NCBI GenBank assembly: GCA_003565735.1 | Contig: PXBB01000082.1 | Span: 1-38,497 of the forward strand | Origin: Bacteroidales bacterium | GTDB taxonomy: Bacteria > Bacteroidota > Bacteroidia > Bacteroidales > PXBB01 | Length of the DNA stretch: 38,497 nt | Direction: 5' to 3' | Part shown: piece by piece, positions 1 to 8,425 of the stretch | How positions within the stretch are numbered: the stretch's first letter is position 1 | How the letters are laid out: the number at the start of each line of letters is the position of its first letter | Program-made: the position numbers and the translations under genes | The notes under the pieces: generated by a model | Database searches by the model: none | The model's input: the letters and a program-made list of their open reading frames with translations, nothing else | Told to the model about the DNA's origin: nothing

Positions 1-318
1 AATAGAATTTAATTAACAATAAAAAATATCTAAAAAAGTATTTATGAGAGCAAATATAGCATTAAATATATCGAAAAACAAAACAAAATAAATAAAAAAT
101 ATATCAAAAAAGTTATATGATGGATGAAATATATTATAAAAATGATATAAAATATATTATTCGTGGTTTTATTTTGCCCAATAATTTATTAAAAAAACGG
201 TTTTTTAAAAGCGTTATAATTATTACAGCCTTTATTTACATATTTCGCAAAACTTATAATGTTGTTTTATGTAAAACAAAGGAAAAAGAATTTGTATATT
301 TGCTCTAAAAGTCACAAT
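1..318. other. AT-rich leader region, no convincing gene
   Basis: The first 318 bases are very AT-rich. A 63-codon open frame (117-308) is dominated by Ile, Tyr, Lys and Asn, as expected from AT-rich noncoding DNA. Besides the leftward promoter at 51-82, a TATATTTG element at 295-302 lies just before the ATG at 319 and could be the -7 element of the AMP nucleosidase gene. No clear TTG lies 17-23 bases upstream of it, so that call is weak. Confidence 0.5.
51..82 (-). promoter_or_regulatory. Outward-facing Bacteroidota-type promoter
   Basis: Read on the minus strand, TATATTTG (58-51) matches the -7 consensus TAnnTTTG. TTTG (82-79) supplies the -33 element, 20 bases upstream. The predicted start near 47 points off the left edge, so a divergent gene outside the window is likely. 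Only motif and spacing support this. Confidence 0.5.
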
Positions 319-1092
319 ATGAAAACAAAAGATGCCATAGTAACCAATTGGTTACCACGTTATACGGGGACAAAAGTAGAAGGCTTCGGCAAATATATTT
401 TGCTAACCAATTTCCATCAGTACCTGCATTTATTTTGCGACAAATTCGGAGTCAAGCCACAAGGTCTCGACAGGCCCATGCCAAGTGCAACAGCAGAAGG
501 TATCACGATAATAAATTTTGGGATAGGTAGTGCTAATGCAGCCACCATAATGGATTTACTCGAAGCTATTAATCCCGAGGGGGTTTTATTTTTAGGGAAA
601 TGTGGTGGTTTAAAAAAGATAAATAATCTAGGAGATCTTATTTTACCCATAGCTGCTATAAGGGGGGAGGGGACGTCCAACGACTACTTCCCGCCGGAAG
701 TACCGGCACTGCCGGCTTTTAGTTTACAAAAAGCCATATCAACAGCTGTAAGAAATCATAACAGAGATTATTGGACAGGAACCATATATACGACTAACAG
801 ACGCGTTTGGGAGCATGATACCAAATTTAAAGAGTATCTCTTAAGAATACGATGCATGGGTATTGATATGGAGACTGCTACGCTCTTTAGTGCCGGCTTT
901 GCTAATCGTATTCCTATTGGCGCACTCTTGCTTATATCCGACCAGCCTATGATATCTTCCGGTGTTAAAACTGAAGAGAGTGACAGGCTCGTTTCCGAAA
1001 ATTTCGTTGAAGAACATTTAGATATCGGAATAGATGCACTTAAAGAGCTTATTAATCACGGAGTTACGATTAAACACTTAAAATTTGATTAG
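319..1092 (+). CDS. amn: AMP nucleosidase
   Basis: Predicted AMP nucleosidase, which hydrolyses AMP to adenine and ribose 5-phosphate in the cytoplasm. The 257-residue product is a single nucleoside-phosphorylase/hydrolase fold resembling the short Bacteroidota form, without the extra N-terminal domain of E. coli Amn. Family signatures seen are the glycine-rich FLGKCGG segment, GEGTSNDYFPPE, YTTNRRVWEHD, the MDMET-like GIDMETATLF segment of the ribose/phosphate site, and LLISDQPM. The ATG at 319 is chosen because homologues begin at MKTKDAIV. An upstream in-frame ATG at 259 would put a possible TATATTTG promoter element inside the gene. It stands alone on the plus strand and converges on pyrC. 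A related nucleosidase such as MTA/SAH or futalosine hydrolase is less likely given how well the AMP nucleosidase motifs match. Confidence 0.93.
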   Translation: MKTKDAIVTNWLPRYTGTKVEGFGKYILLTNFHQYLHLFCDKFGVKPQGLDRPMPSATAEGITIINFGIGSANAATIMDLLEAINPEGVLFLGKCGGLKKINNLGDLILPIAAIRGEGTSNDYFPPEVPALPAFSLQKAISTAVRNHNRDYWTGTIYTTNRRVWEHDTKFKEYLLRIRCMGIDMETATLFSAGFANRIPIGALLLISDQPMISSGVKTEESDRLVSENFVEEHLDIGIDALKELINHGVTIKHLKFD

Positions 1093-1193
1093 GCCTAAAA
1101 TTGGTCAATAATACAGGGTTTTAGCGGCAGGAGTAATGCAGTTGAAGAACCCGCCTGTATAGCATGTTGTTTGTTTCGGAATCTTCAAATCCT

Positions 1194-2558
1194 TTACAGC
1201 GTGTTAAACAGAAGTCTTTGGCCGGGCTGCGTATTTAAGAATTCTCCTCTTTGGTAAGCTAAGTTCCCATTAACAATTGTGTGTGTAACTCTTGACTTGA
1301 AAATTTTCCCCATAAGCGGTGTCCACCCGCATTTGTATAAAATATTCTGTGGCGAAACCTCCCATGGGTCATTCAAGTCAACAATTGTCAAATCAGCATG
1401 GTAGCCTTCCCTGATAAAGCCTCTGTTTTGAATGCGATAACAGATAGCCGGAGCATGGCACATTTTATCAACAATTGTTTCGAGGCTGATTTTATTTTGA
1501 TGATACATTTCAAGCATGGCAACCAAAGCATGTTGTACCATAGGGCCTCCTGATGATGCATCAAAATAAGGTTGTTGTTTTTCAATATAGCTGTGAGGGG
1601 CATGGTCTGTTGCGATAACATCAATTGTGTTATTATTAATGGCATCCAACAGAGCACGCTGGTCTCTTTTTTCTTTTATGGCAGGATTCCATTTAATGAG
1701 CCGTCCGTGGGTTTGGTAATCATCAGAATTAAAAACTAAATGATGTACACATACTTCAGCAGTTATTCTTTTATGGTGGGTTAGCTTTTCAGAGGAAAAT
1801 AAGCTCAACTCTTCGGCTGTTGACAGATGTAATACATGAAGCCTTGTCCCGTATTCTTTTGCTAAATTAACAGCTTTTAAAGTGGATTCATAACAGGCTT
1901 CACGACTTCTTATTTCAGGATGACATTCGATGGGTACATGCTGCCCATATTTTTTTTTATACTGAGCTGTTTTTTTTTGAATGATATTTTCATCCTCACA
2001 ATGTGTGGCTATTAACAACTGCTTTAAAGCAAATAATTTTTTTAATATTTCGATGTCATCAACAAGCATGTTGCCTGTTGAAGAGCCCATAAATATTTTT
2101 AAACCACAAACCTCATCAGGGTTTGTTTTACAAACTTCATCGAAATTATCGTTTGAAGCACCCATGTAAAAAGAGTAGTTGGCTAATGACTTCTCGGCGG
2201 CTATAGCGTATTTTTCCTCTAATGCTTTTTGAGTCAGTACAGGGGGTTTGGTATTGGGCATATCCATATAAGATGTAATGCCTCCTGCAACAGCTGCGCG
2301 ACTTTCGGTAAAAATATCTGCTTTATGTGTAAGTCCAGGTTCGCGGAAATGTACCTGATCATCAATACAGCCGGGAAAAACATACAAGCCCGCAGCATCA
2401 ATAACTTCAGAGAATGTTACAGAGCCCGATGATTGCTGTGGCTTACTTCCTTTTTTAATGATTTGGCTTATCAGACCATTTTCAATGATAATATCGGCAG
2501 CATAAATTTGTTTTTCATTAACTACTGTTGCATTTGCAATAATGAGCTTTCCCGACAT
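1194..2558 (-). CDS. pyrC: Dihydroorotase
   Basis: Dihydroorotase, an amidohydrolase-superfamily enzyme interconverting carbamoyl aspartate and dihydroorotate in pyrimidine synthesis. The 454 residues fit the long type-I-like group. Visible landmarks are DDQVHFREPG near residue 65, the GGITSYMDMPNT strand, a candidate carboxylated lysine in GLKIFMGSSTGNM, histidines in ATHCEDE and LHVLHLSTAEE, and the catalytic aspartate in VIATDHAPHS. The first metal histidine of the usual HxH is Gln here (QVH). As far as I recall, this subfamily is known with that change, so it is not evidence of decay. The gene starts 40 bases after the mannosyltransferase gene on the same strand, suggesting a two-gene operon. 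Allantoinase or hydantoinase is a less likely alternative. Confidence 0.92.
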   Translation of the reverse strand: MSGKLIIANATVVNEKQIYAADIIIENGLISQIIKKGSKPQQSSGSVTFSEVIDAAGLYVFPGCIDDQVHFREPGLTHKADIFTESRAAVAGGITSYMDMPNTKPPVLTQKALEEKYAIAAEKSLANYSFYMGASNDNFDEVCKTNPDEVCGLKIFMGSSTGNMLVDDIEILKKLFALKQLLIATHCEDENIIQKKTAQYKKKYGQHVPIECHPEIRSREACYESTLKAVNLAKEYGTRLHVLHLSTAEELSLFSSEKLTHHKRITAEVCVHHLVFNSDDYQTHGRLIKWNPAIKEKRDQRALLDAINNNTIDVIATDHAPHSYIEKQQPYFDASSGGPMVQHALVAMLEMYHQNKISLETIVDKMCHAPAICYRIQNRGFIREGYHADLTIVDLNDPWEVSPQNILYKCGWTPLMGKIFKSRVTHTIVNGNLAYQRGEFLNTQPGQRLLFNTL

Positions 2559-2598
2559 TTGGTGCTGATATTTGAAATTATAAAAAAAAGGCGAAAAA

Positions 2599-3348
2599 TT
2601 AATGGGGCTTATTTTTCTTACATTCGTATTTTTTGAAAATACTTTTAAGTTTTAAGCTGATGACACCAAAAATGGCCTCTTTAAAAATACTTTTACTCAT
2701 TTTTGACTGACCTTCTGTTCTATCAGTAAAAATAATTGAAACCTCTTGAATATCAAAGCCTAGCTTCCATGTTGTGAATTTCATTTCTATTTGAAAAGCA
2801 TATCCGGTAAATTTGATTTTATCAAGGTCTATACATTCCAGTACTTTTCTTTTATAACACTTAAAGCCGGCAGTTGTATCCCTGACTTTCATACGTGTAA
2901 TAATTCTTACATAGGCAGAGGCAAAATAGGATAAGAGCACTCTTCCCATAGGCCAGTTAACAACATTAACCCCATTGATGTATCGTGAACCGATAGACAA
3001 ATCGGCGCCATCGTTAGCGCATTTTTCATACAGTCTTACTAGGTCATCGGGGTTATGCGACAAATCGGCGTCCATTTCAAAAATATATTCGTAATTTTTG
3101 TTGAGAGCCCATTTAAAGCCATGGATATAAGCAGTTCCTAAGCCTAACTTGCCCTTCCTTTCCTCGATGAAAAGGCGCCCTTGAAACTCTTGCATCAATG
3201 TTTTTACTATTTGAGCAGTTCCATCAGGTGAATTATCATCAACTATCAGGATGTGAAAGTCTTTTGGCTGTTTGAAAACGCTTCGGAGAACTTTTTCAAT
3301 ATTTTCCTTTTCGTTAAATGTAGGAATTATTACAATACTGTCTGACAT
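2599..3348 (-). CDS. Polyprenol-phosphate mannosyltransferase (Dpm1-like)
   Basis: Family-2 glycosyltransferase of the dolichyl/polyprenyl-phosphate mannose synthase type, 249 residues. It probably transfers mannose or another hexose from a nucleotide sugar to a lipid phosphate at the inner face of the cytoplasmic membrane. It shows IIPTFNEKENI at the N-terminus, VDDNSPDGT near residues 36-44, the metal-binding DAD within EMDADLSHNP near 93-95, and GSRYINGV. Unlike longer relatives there is no C-terminal membrane domain, so the protein is likely peripheral. It begins 84 bases after gldN beyond a terminator, so it is probably a separate unit cotranscribed with pyrC. The exact sugar cannot be read from the sequence. 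Confidence 0.88.
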   Translation of the reverse strand: MSDSIVIIPTFNEKENIEKVLRSVFKQPKDFHILIVDDNSPDGTAQIVKTLMQEFQGRLFIEERKGKLGLGTAYIHGFKWALNKNYEYIFEMDADLSHNPDDLVRLYEKCANDGADLSIGSRYINGVNVVNWPMGRVLLSYFASAYVRIITRMKVRDTTAGFKCYKRKVLECIDLDKIKFTGYAFQIEMKFTTWKLGFDIQEVSIIFTDRTEGQSKMSKSIFKEAIFGVISLKLKSIFKKYECKKNKPH

Positions 3349-3380
3349 TTTATATTTTTTTCAAAAAAACATACAAAAAT

Positions 3381-3408
3381 AAAAAGACTGCTTTAAAGCA
3401 GTCTTTTT
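3381..3408. terminator. Palindromic terminator between gldN and the mannosyltransferase gene
   Basis: A perfect 28-base palindrome with two 14-base arms centred at 3394/3395. It has a GACTGC/GCAGTC core and A/T runs that give a U-tract in either direction. It lies 25 bases beyond the gldN stop and is well placed to end the T9SS transcript. Confidence 0.8.
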
Positions 3409-3432
3409 TAATTCTAAAAAAAATTATATTTT

Positions 3433-4284
3433 TTAATATTCCCACAAATCGTGTTCTAAGAGGAAAATTTCATTTTTGATTCTTTCAGATTCGAGTAAAG
3501 CATCAAGACCTCTGGCGTAGTCACTGATAAAACGGTCGTACACATTGTCTTCTTTATAAATGTAACTGCCAAACATTCTTTTTGCAAAAATATCATCCAG
3601 CGATCTTCTTTCTGAGCGGTTATGTCTGTTGAAGATTTCAACGGTAGCAAAAAGAGGTCTTGCTTCGGGGAAGTAAATCCAGAATAAAGGAACTGTACCT
3701 CTGGATTCACCTGTTGTAGGGTCTATACTTTCAACGATTGGGCATATTCCCAGAATCCTGACATCCATAACCGAGCGCTGCTTATCAAAGAACCAGTCTT
3801 CTTTTAAACGAAATTGTCGCACATCAGAAGGTTCAAATTCAATGACATAAATGGTATCATACCAGTCGAATGGAGGCTCTAATCTTTGCAGTTGCTCTTC
3901 TATAGTATCATTGAGATTGGCAAAAACCTGTTCGGGTGTCATTGGAATTAAGAATTCATCTGATGTTGCCTCATAAGCCGTTACAGCTCCTTCCAAAACC
4001 GCATCATAAATAACCTGCATTAGGCTGCGCCTGTCGTTAATAGGTATCACAGGATAATAGAAAGGATGGTTTATTTTTTCTCTCATATCAATGACGCGCC
4101 ATATACGCTTACTCCAAAAGACGTCAGCTTCACGAAGATAAGGATACTGAACAGCTTCTCTGTTTGGTATGGTAATCTTATCATAGACGCCATCTCTTGG
4201 CGGGCTATCGAAAACCTGAGCCGTGCTTTCATGTGTAAAAGCAATTCCCAAAGCGATAAGAACGATTAATGATAATTTTTTCAT
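3433..4284 (-). CDS. gldN: Type IX secretion/gliding protein GldN (PorN)
   Basis: GldN/PorN, the periplasmic T9SS component that joins the GldK (PorK) ring at the outer membrane. The 283-residue product has a signal peptide of about 22 residues ending near STAQ. The GldN-typical region follows, with DGVYDKITIPNREAVQYP, the ADVFWSKRIWRVIDMREKIN stretch and NHPFYYP. Later blocks are LKEDWFFDKQRS, ILGICPI and PLFWIYFPEAR. The ATG at 4284 is chosen over the one four codons upstream because a GGAGGT ribosome-binding site sits between them, 4 bases before the chosen ATG, and the shorter form starts cleanly with MKK of a signal peptide. It is the last gene of the porP-gldKLMN operon, 27 bases after gldM, and is followed by a terminator. 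Confidence 0.95.
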   Translation of the reverse strand: MKKLSLIVLIALGIAFTHESTAQVFDSPPRDGVYDKITIPNREAVQYPYLREADVFWSKRIWRVIDMREKINHPFYYPVIPINDRRSLMQVIYDAVLEGAVTAYEATSDEFLIPMTPEQVFANLNDTIEEQLQRLEPPFDWYDTIYVIEFEPSDVRQFRLKEDWFFDKQRSVMDVRILGICPIVESIDPTTGESRGTVPLFWIYFPEARPLFATVEIFNRHNRSERRSLDDIFAKRMFGSYIYKEDNVYDRFISDYARGLDALLESERIKNEIFLLEHDLWEY

Positions 4285-4311
4285 AAAGACCTCCATTTAA
4301 ATTATTGGGTA

Positions 4312-5916
4312 TTATTGTATTCTGAGTGCAATAGGTGCTAGCTGACGTGTTGAACCGTCCGGACCTCTAGCAGTGATATTTTCAAACCATACCCGCTGAC
4401 CTCTCCTTGCGCGTTGTAGCATTTGTGTCATTTCAGGGGTCAGCCTGTTTGTATTTGAGCGTGCCTCCTGAATATCGCCACCGGGGACAGTCATCAAAAA
4501 AGTAAATGAGGATATGGTAAAGTTCATATCAAATTCAAAATTCTCGAGTCTGGGAATTATACCGCCTGCGGCTACGAGTGCTGCTGCAGAAGCATTGCCC
4601 TCTCTGGTGTTTGCAATGTATGCAACGGGGTCAGGAACGCGTCTGATTCTAAAAGAAGCTTGACCCATCGGACGTGTTGTTCCTGCAATGTTAGCACCTA
4701 CCCTTACAACGGCTTCTCTTGCATTGGCGTCGGGGCGTACAATGTGTGTCCATGCACCTGTTTCATCTCTGCCTGCTTGGGCTCTTATAGTGCCTCCTGT
4801 CATAGAAACAGACATCTGGCTGGGGGTTACACCAGGAACAGATACGGATACCGGATTATCAACGCCGATGTAAAATACATTCATTTTTGTTGGTGCTACA
4901 GTTGCAGATGGCCTTTGTACAAAGTATTCGCCTCTGAAAGGATATGAATTTACTTCTCCTGAGGGTGCTGTAACTTTAATAACACCACCATAAGTACGGG
5001 CACCTTCTGCTGTTGCAGGGATGCTTAAATAGCCGACACCATCACGTGCTTCTACCTCAATTCTTTGTCCGGAAACTTCGTAGGTTAAACTGTCAACATC
5101 TTCACCTACAATGATTTCAGGATTATCTCTTGTATCATAAGCTGCGACGAATATTTCAGCTTCAAAGTTATCGCCAACCATGACCACCTGGCTTCTGGGT
5201 ACAACTTTTGCAGCAATCTCATCAAAGGTAAAATCGTCTGCACTTATAGAAGCATAAAGCAGGTTAGCAACATCTGATTCCGCATTGCGTACTTCTGTTA
5301 TCATGCGTGTAAGATTTGTTGCTGAGGCTGCTGCGACAACAAAGTGAAAATTATGCATTTCCCACCTTACTTGACCATGAACCGATTCGTAATGATCTGT
5401 ATGAATGCCCAGGTCAATATCTCTTTGGTGTTCTTGTAGTAGTGATAATAGGTTTTCTTTATATTCTTCCAGTTTCTCTCTTAGCTGTGCGGCTCTTCCG
5501 TTTGGATTTTCCGGATCAAAGAAGTTGGTAGGGATGTCTCTGTTATCTTTCCTACGCATATCTGCCAACTGAAGGTTGCGAGCTTCTTCAATATCAATCC
5601 CTTCAACCAATTCAATCATTTCTGCCCTAAGATCCTCAATATACGCTACCATCTCGTCAGAGTATTCCTTAGCTTGGGTTGCTTTATCATAAAATGGTCT
5701 TACCCTCTCGGGCGCTAAAGCAAGTTGCTGTGAAAATTGCGCATAGGTCATTCTATTTTTGCTTTCAATATTTTGGTTGGTATTTTCCAAACTATCGTTA
5801 ATAAGCACGAATGAATCAAGAATTTCGGCTGAAACGTTAAGAGCCAAAAGCGCTGTTAAAATTAAATATAACATCCCAATCATTTTCTGCCGGGGTGTTT
5901 GTTTTGCTGCTGCCAT
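4312..5916 (-). CDS. gldM: Type IX secretion/gliding motor protein GldM (PorM)
   Basis: GldM/PorM, the inner-membrane-anchored protein that with GldL forms the proton-driven T9SS/gliding motor and reaches across the periplasm. In 534 residues it has a short cytoplasmic N-terminus (AAAKQTPRQK) and one membrane helix at about residues 12-33 (MIGMLYLILTALLALNVS). A helical region rich in Glu and Lys extends to about 220. Beta-rich periplasmic domains follow, with blocks such as MNVFYIGVDNPVSVSVPGV and ASFRIRRVPDPVAYI. The length and domain order are normal for the family. The gene lies 43 bases after gldL and 27 before gldN, in the conserved order. Confidence 0.96.
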   Translation of the reverse strand: MAAAKQTPRQKMIGMLYLILTALLALNVSAEILDSFVLINDSLENTNQNIESKNRMTYAQFSQQLALAPERVRPFYDKATQAKEYSDEMVAYIEDLRAEMIELVEGIDIEEARNLQLADMRRKDNRDIPTNFFDPENPNGRAAQLREKLEEYKENLLSLLQEHQRDIDLGIHTDHYESVHGQVRWEMHNFHFVVAAASATNLTRMITEVRNAESDVANLLYASISADDFTFDEIAAKVVPRSQVVMVGDNFEAEIFVAAYDTRDNPEIIVGEDVDSLTYEVSGQRIEVEARDGVGYLSIPATAEGARTYGGVIKVTAPSGEVNSYPFRGEYFVQRPSATVAPTKMNVFYIGVDNPVSVSVPGVTPSQMSVSMTGGTIRAQAGRDETGAWTHIVRPDANAREAVVRVGANIAGTTRPMGQASFRIRRVPDPVAYIANTREGNASAAALVAAGGIIPRLENFEFDMNFTISSFTFLMTVPGGDIQEARSNTNRLTPEMTQMLQRARRGQRVWFENITARGPDGSTRQLAPIALRIQ

Positions 5917-5959
5917 AATTCCTTATATGTTTACTTTTAAAAAAATACTATACTTAATT

Positions 5960-7000
5960 TTACTTGTTGATATTAACATTCATTGCTGCGAGCATGTTTC
6001 CATATACTTTGTTGAGAATGGCCATGTTCTGATTCAAGTTGTTAACAAGCTCCTGGTATTGGTTAGATGTTTCAACGGACTTTTCAAGGTTGCCGAGGAA
6101 TTTATCCATTCCTTCACGTACTGTTTTACTTGTATCCAATTGTCCGCTGACACTTGCCAATTGCAATTCATACACACTATTAAGAGCCTCAAGGTTTTTA
6201 GTTACTTTAAGTATTTGGTCCTGATATGCATTGGTATCAATACTTGAGAAATCAACTGCTTCAGCTGATTTGGCTAAGCTTTCTGCTGACTCAACATACT
6301 TAGTTTTCAGCATGTTCACAGAGTTTGTTGCTTCTTTAACTGTATGGGCATGTTCTGTGGTAGCTTGGGCATCATTTTTCACAGCTTCTGAAGCTTGTTG
6401 ATAAGCATTTGACAAACCGTTAGCTGCATCAGCAGTATTTTTTACGGTATTTGCAAATTCTTCAACAGTGTGGATATCTTTGGTTAAAGCTTCATTGGTT
6501 TTCTTATAAGTTGTATTTAACTCAGAAACAGACTGGGCAGCAGCTTTCATGTTAGAAGTAAATTCATTATTAGCTACGACTGTGCTGGATACTTCTGCCA
6601 TTTTTGAGGTGCTGTCGGAAAGGTTACGAAGACCGGCGCCAAGGCTTTCAATAAGTTCCGGCCCAATTTTGGCATCTTCAAGCATTTTGTCAATTTCCTG
6701 AGTAACCGTTGCACCCTGAGCTTTTTGAAGTTTCTTTTTTTCTTTTTTCCCACCTTCTCCATCTTCAATGCCGGCTAGTTCAGGATATACCAAACTCCAG
6801 TCTGGCTCTTCATGTGGCTTTTCAAATGCAGAGAAGAAGAAAATAAGAGATTCAGTTGTAAGGCCCAAGGTAAGCATAAGTCCTGCTCCTGGCCAGTGCT
6901 GAATTTTAAATAATGCTCCTAGAATTACTAGTGAAGCTCCCCAGCCATAAAGTCTGGCCATAAAAGTTTTAAAACCTTTTCTGTTCGCAAATTCAAACAT
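5960..7000 (-). CDS. gldL: Type IX secretion/gliding motor protein GldL (PorL)
   Basis: GldL/PorL, the inner-membrane motor partner of GldM. The N-terminus holds two membrane helices at about residues 15-33 and 38-60. Family blocks there are FMARLYGWGASLVILGALFK, IQHWPGAG and the glutamate-containing TTESLIFFFSAFE; an intramembrane glutamate is known to matter for this motor. The long cytoplasmic tail (about 65-346) is predicted to be largely helical with many Ala, Thr, Ser, Asn and Val. It is followed by ELQLASVSGQLDTS and a C-terminal NKVYGNMLAAMNVN block, both familiar from GldL. At 346 residues it is in the long part of the family range. It sits 51 bases after gldK. Confidence 0.95.
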   Translation of the reverse strand: MFEFANRKGFKTFMARLYGWGASLVILGALFKIQHWPGAGLMLTLGLTTESLIFFFSAFEKPHEEPDWSLVYPELAGIEDGEGGKKEKKKLQKAQGATVTQEIDKMLEDAKIGPELIESLGAGLRNLSDSTSKMAEVSSTVVANNEFTSNMKAAAQSVSELNTTYKKTNEALTKDIHTVEEFANTVKNTADAANGLSNAYQQASEAVKNDAQATTEHAHTVKEATNSVNMLKTKYVESAESLAKSAEAVDFSSIDTNAYQDQILKVTKNLEALNSVYELQLASVSGQLDTSKTVREGMDKFLGNLEKSVETSNQYQELVNNLNQNMAILNKVYGNMLAAMNVNINK

Positions 7001-7051
7001 AGTTACTGTAAATTTAGTTGTTAGTAAAAAAAATAAAAATCAAAAAAATAA

Positions 7052-8365
7052 TTAATATACGTTAGATGCACGTGGGCCATCATCTCTGTGCCTTCCTAAG
7101 AAAGTTTGTACACATCTAAATCCGATATAGCTTTTGGCTGTATCCTGATATTCGTAAGATCTTGTCCCGACTTGCATATAATATCCAATATCTTTCCATG
7201 AGCCTCCTCTGATGACTTTTCTCTTAAGTGCAGGTTCGTCTTCTTCTCTGGCTTCGTAACTAAAATCCGGATTGAAGTCGTGCGCAAAATTATAAGCTGA
7301 CTCATCATAGGCATTGCTGGTCCATTCTGCTACATTACCTGCCATATCGTAGAGGCCAAAATCGTTGGGCGCATAGTGGGCGACAATCACAGTGTGGAAG
7401 CCACCATCATCAGAGTAATTACCGCGTAGGGGCTTGTAATTGCCTAAGAAGCATCCATCGCTATTGCGGATGTAGTGGCTACCCCATGGGTATGTACTAA
7501 GGTCAAGTCCGCCGCGTGCAGCCCATTCCCATTCTGATTCTGTTGGAAGTCTGAAATCATTAACAATAAATCGGCCTCTGCTTTCGAGATAACTGTTAAG
7601 CAACTGCGTACGCCATACGGTAAAAGCCCGTGCTTGTATCCAGCTGACACCAACTACAGGGTAATGATCGTAAGCAGGGTGCCAAAAATAGTTTTTAGCC
7701 AAAGGCTCATTAAAGGAGTATGTAAAATCTCTTATCCATGCCAAGGTGTCCGGGTAAATGTTGTCCACTCTTCTGGTAATAAATTGAGACCTGTCTATCA
7801 TACCTTGCTCACGATTAGAGGCTTTTGCTGCAGCCCTTAAATCTACCCAAAAATACTCATAGTTAAGTTTTCTGGTATCAATTTCGCGCCTTCTGTAAAA
7901 TCTTTCATGTTCTGGCAAATACATTTCGGCAAGGATTTCTCTTTCGTCAATATCTTTAGAATCCCACCGCAGTCTTTTTCTCCAGTTAAGGTATGGGGGG
8001 TCAAAAAATTCGCCAAATTCATCCTCTTCGATAAGATATTCCTCGTCAAAATCGCCAAGCAATCTTCTTGCAATGGAGTCTCTTACCCAGTGTACGAATT
8101 GTCGGTATTCGTTATTGGTAATTTCTGTTTCATCCATCCAAAACGATTGTACTGTTACTGTACGTGTTTGCGACACATGAGCGTAAGGCACATCCTGGTC
8201 ATTGTTTCCCATGTTGTAAGACCCACCGGGAATAAATAACATGCCAAAAGGCTCTGGCTGGTGCCACTCTTCGCGTCCTTGAACACCGATGAGGTGGCCA
8301 CGACCTCTGTCGCCACAACTGCTTAGTATAGCAACAACTGATAAAATCAAAAGGAGCTTTTTCAT
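7052..8365 (-). CDS. gldK: Type IX secretion/gliding lipoprotein GldK (PorK)
   Basis: GldK/PorK, the lipoprotein that forms the T9SS ring with GldN on the periplasmic side of the outer membrane. The 437-residue product has a lipoprotein signal with lipobox cysteine at about residue 17 (ILSSC). The rest is a formylglycine-generating-enzyme-like fold: MLFIPGGSYNMGNNDQD, then DETEITNNEYRQF, FRLPTESEWEWAARGG, YDMAGNVAEWTSNAY and VIRGGSWKDIGY. The fold is structural in GldK, so no sulfatase-maturation role is implied. A large insert (about 100-210) rich in charged and aromatic residues separates the first FGE blocks and is typical of GldK. It begins 60 bases after porP. Confidence 0.95.
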   Translation of the reverse strand: MKKLLLILSVVAILSSCGDRGRGHLIGVQGREEWHQPEPFGMLFIPGGSYNMGNNDQDVPYAHVSQTRTVTVQSFWMDETEITNNEYRQFVHWVRDSIARRLLGDFDEEYLIEEDEFGEFFDPPYLNWRKRLRWDSKDIDEREILAEMYLPEHERFYRRREIDTRKLNYEYFWVDLRAAAKASNREQGMIDRSQFITRRVDNIYPDTLAWIRDFTYSFNEPLAKNYFWHPAYDHYPVVGVSWIQARAFTVWRTQLLNSYLESRGRFIVNDFRLPTESEWEWAARGGLDLSTYPWGSHYIRNSDGCFLGNYKPLRGNYSDDGGFHTVIVAHYAPNDFGLYDMAGNVAEWTSNAYDESAYNFAHDFNPDFSYEAREEDEPALKRKVIRGGSWKDIGYYMQVGTRSYEYQDTAKSYIGFRCVQTFLGRHRDDGPRASNVY

Positions 8366-8425
8366 ATTATATGTTTTTTCTTTTTCGTTTTTTAACGTAA
8401 GTTATGTATTTAAAGTTTCAAAGAT

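Noticed and set aside
117-308. 63-codon open frame before amn
   Set aside because: AT-driven composition (Ile, Tyr, Lys, Asn), no domain, and it overlaps the likely promoter region of amn.
7052-8365. GldK as an active formylglycine-generating enzyme
   Set aside because: The fold is shared, but lipoprotein signal, operon position and insert pattern identify it as the structural T9SS protein.
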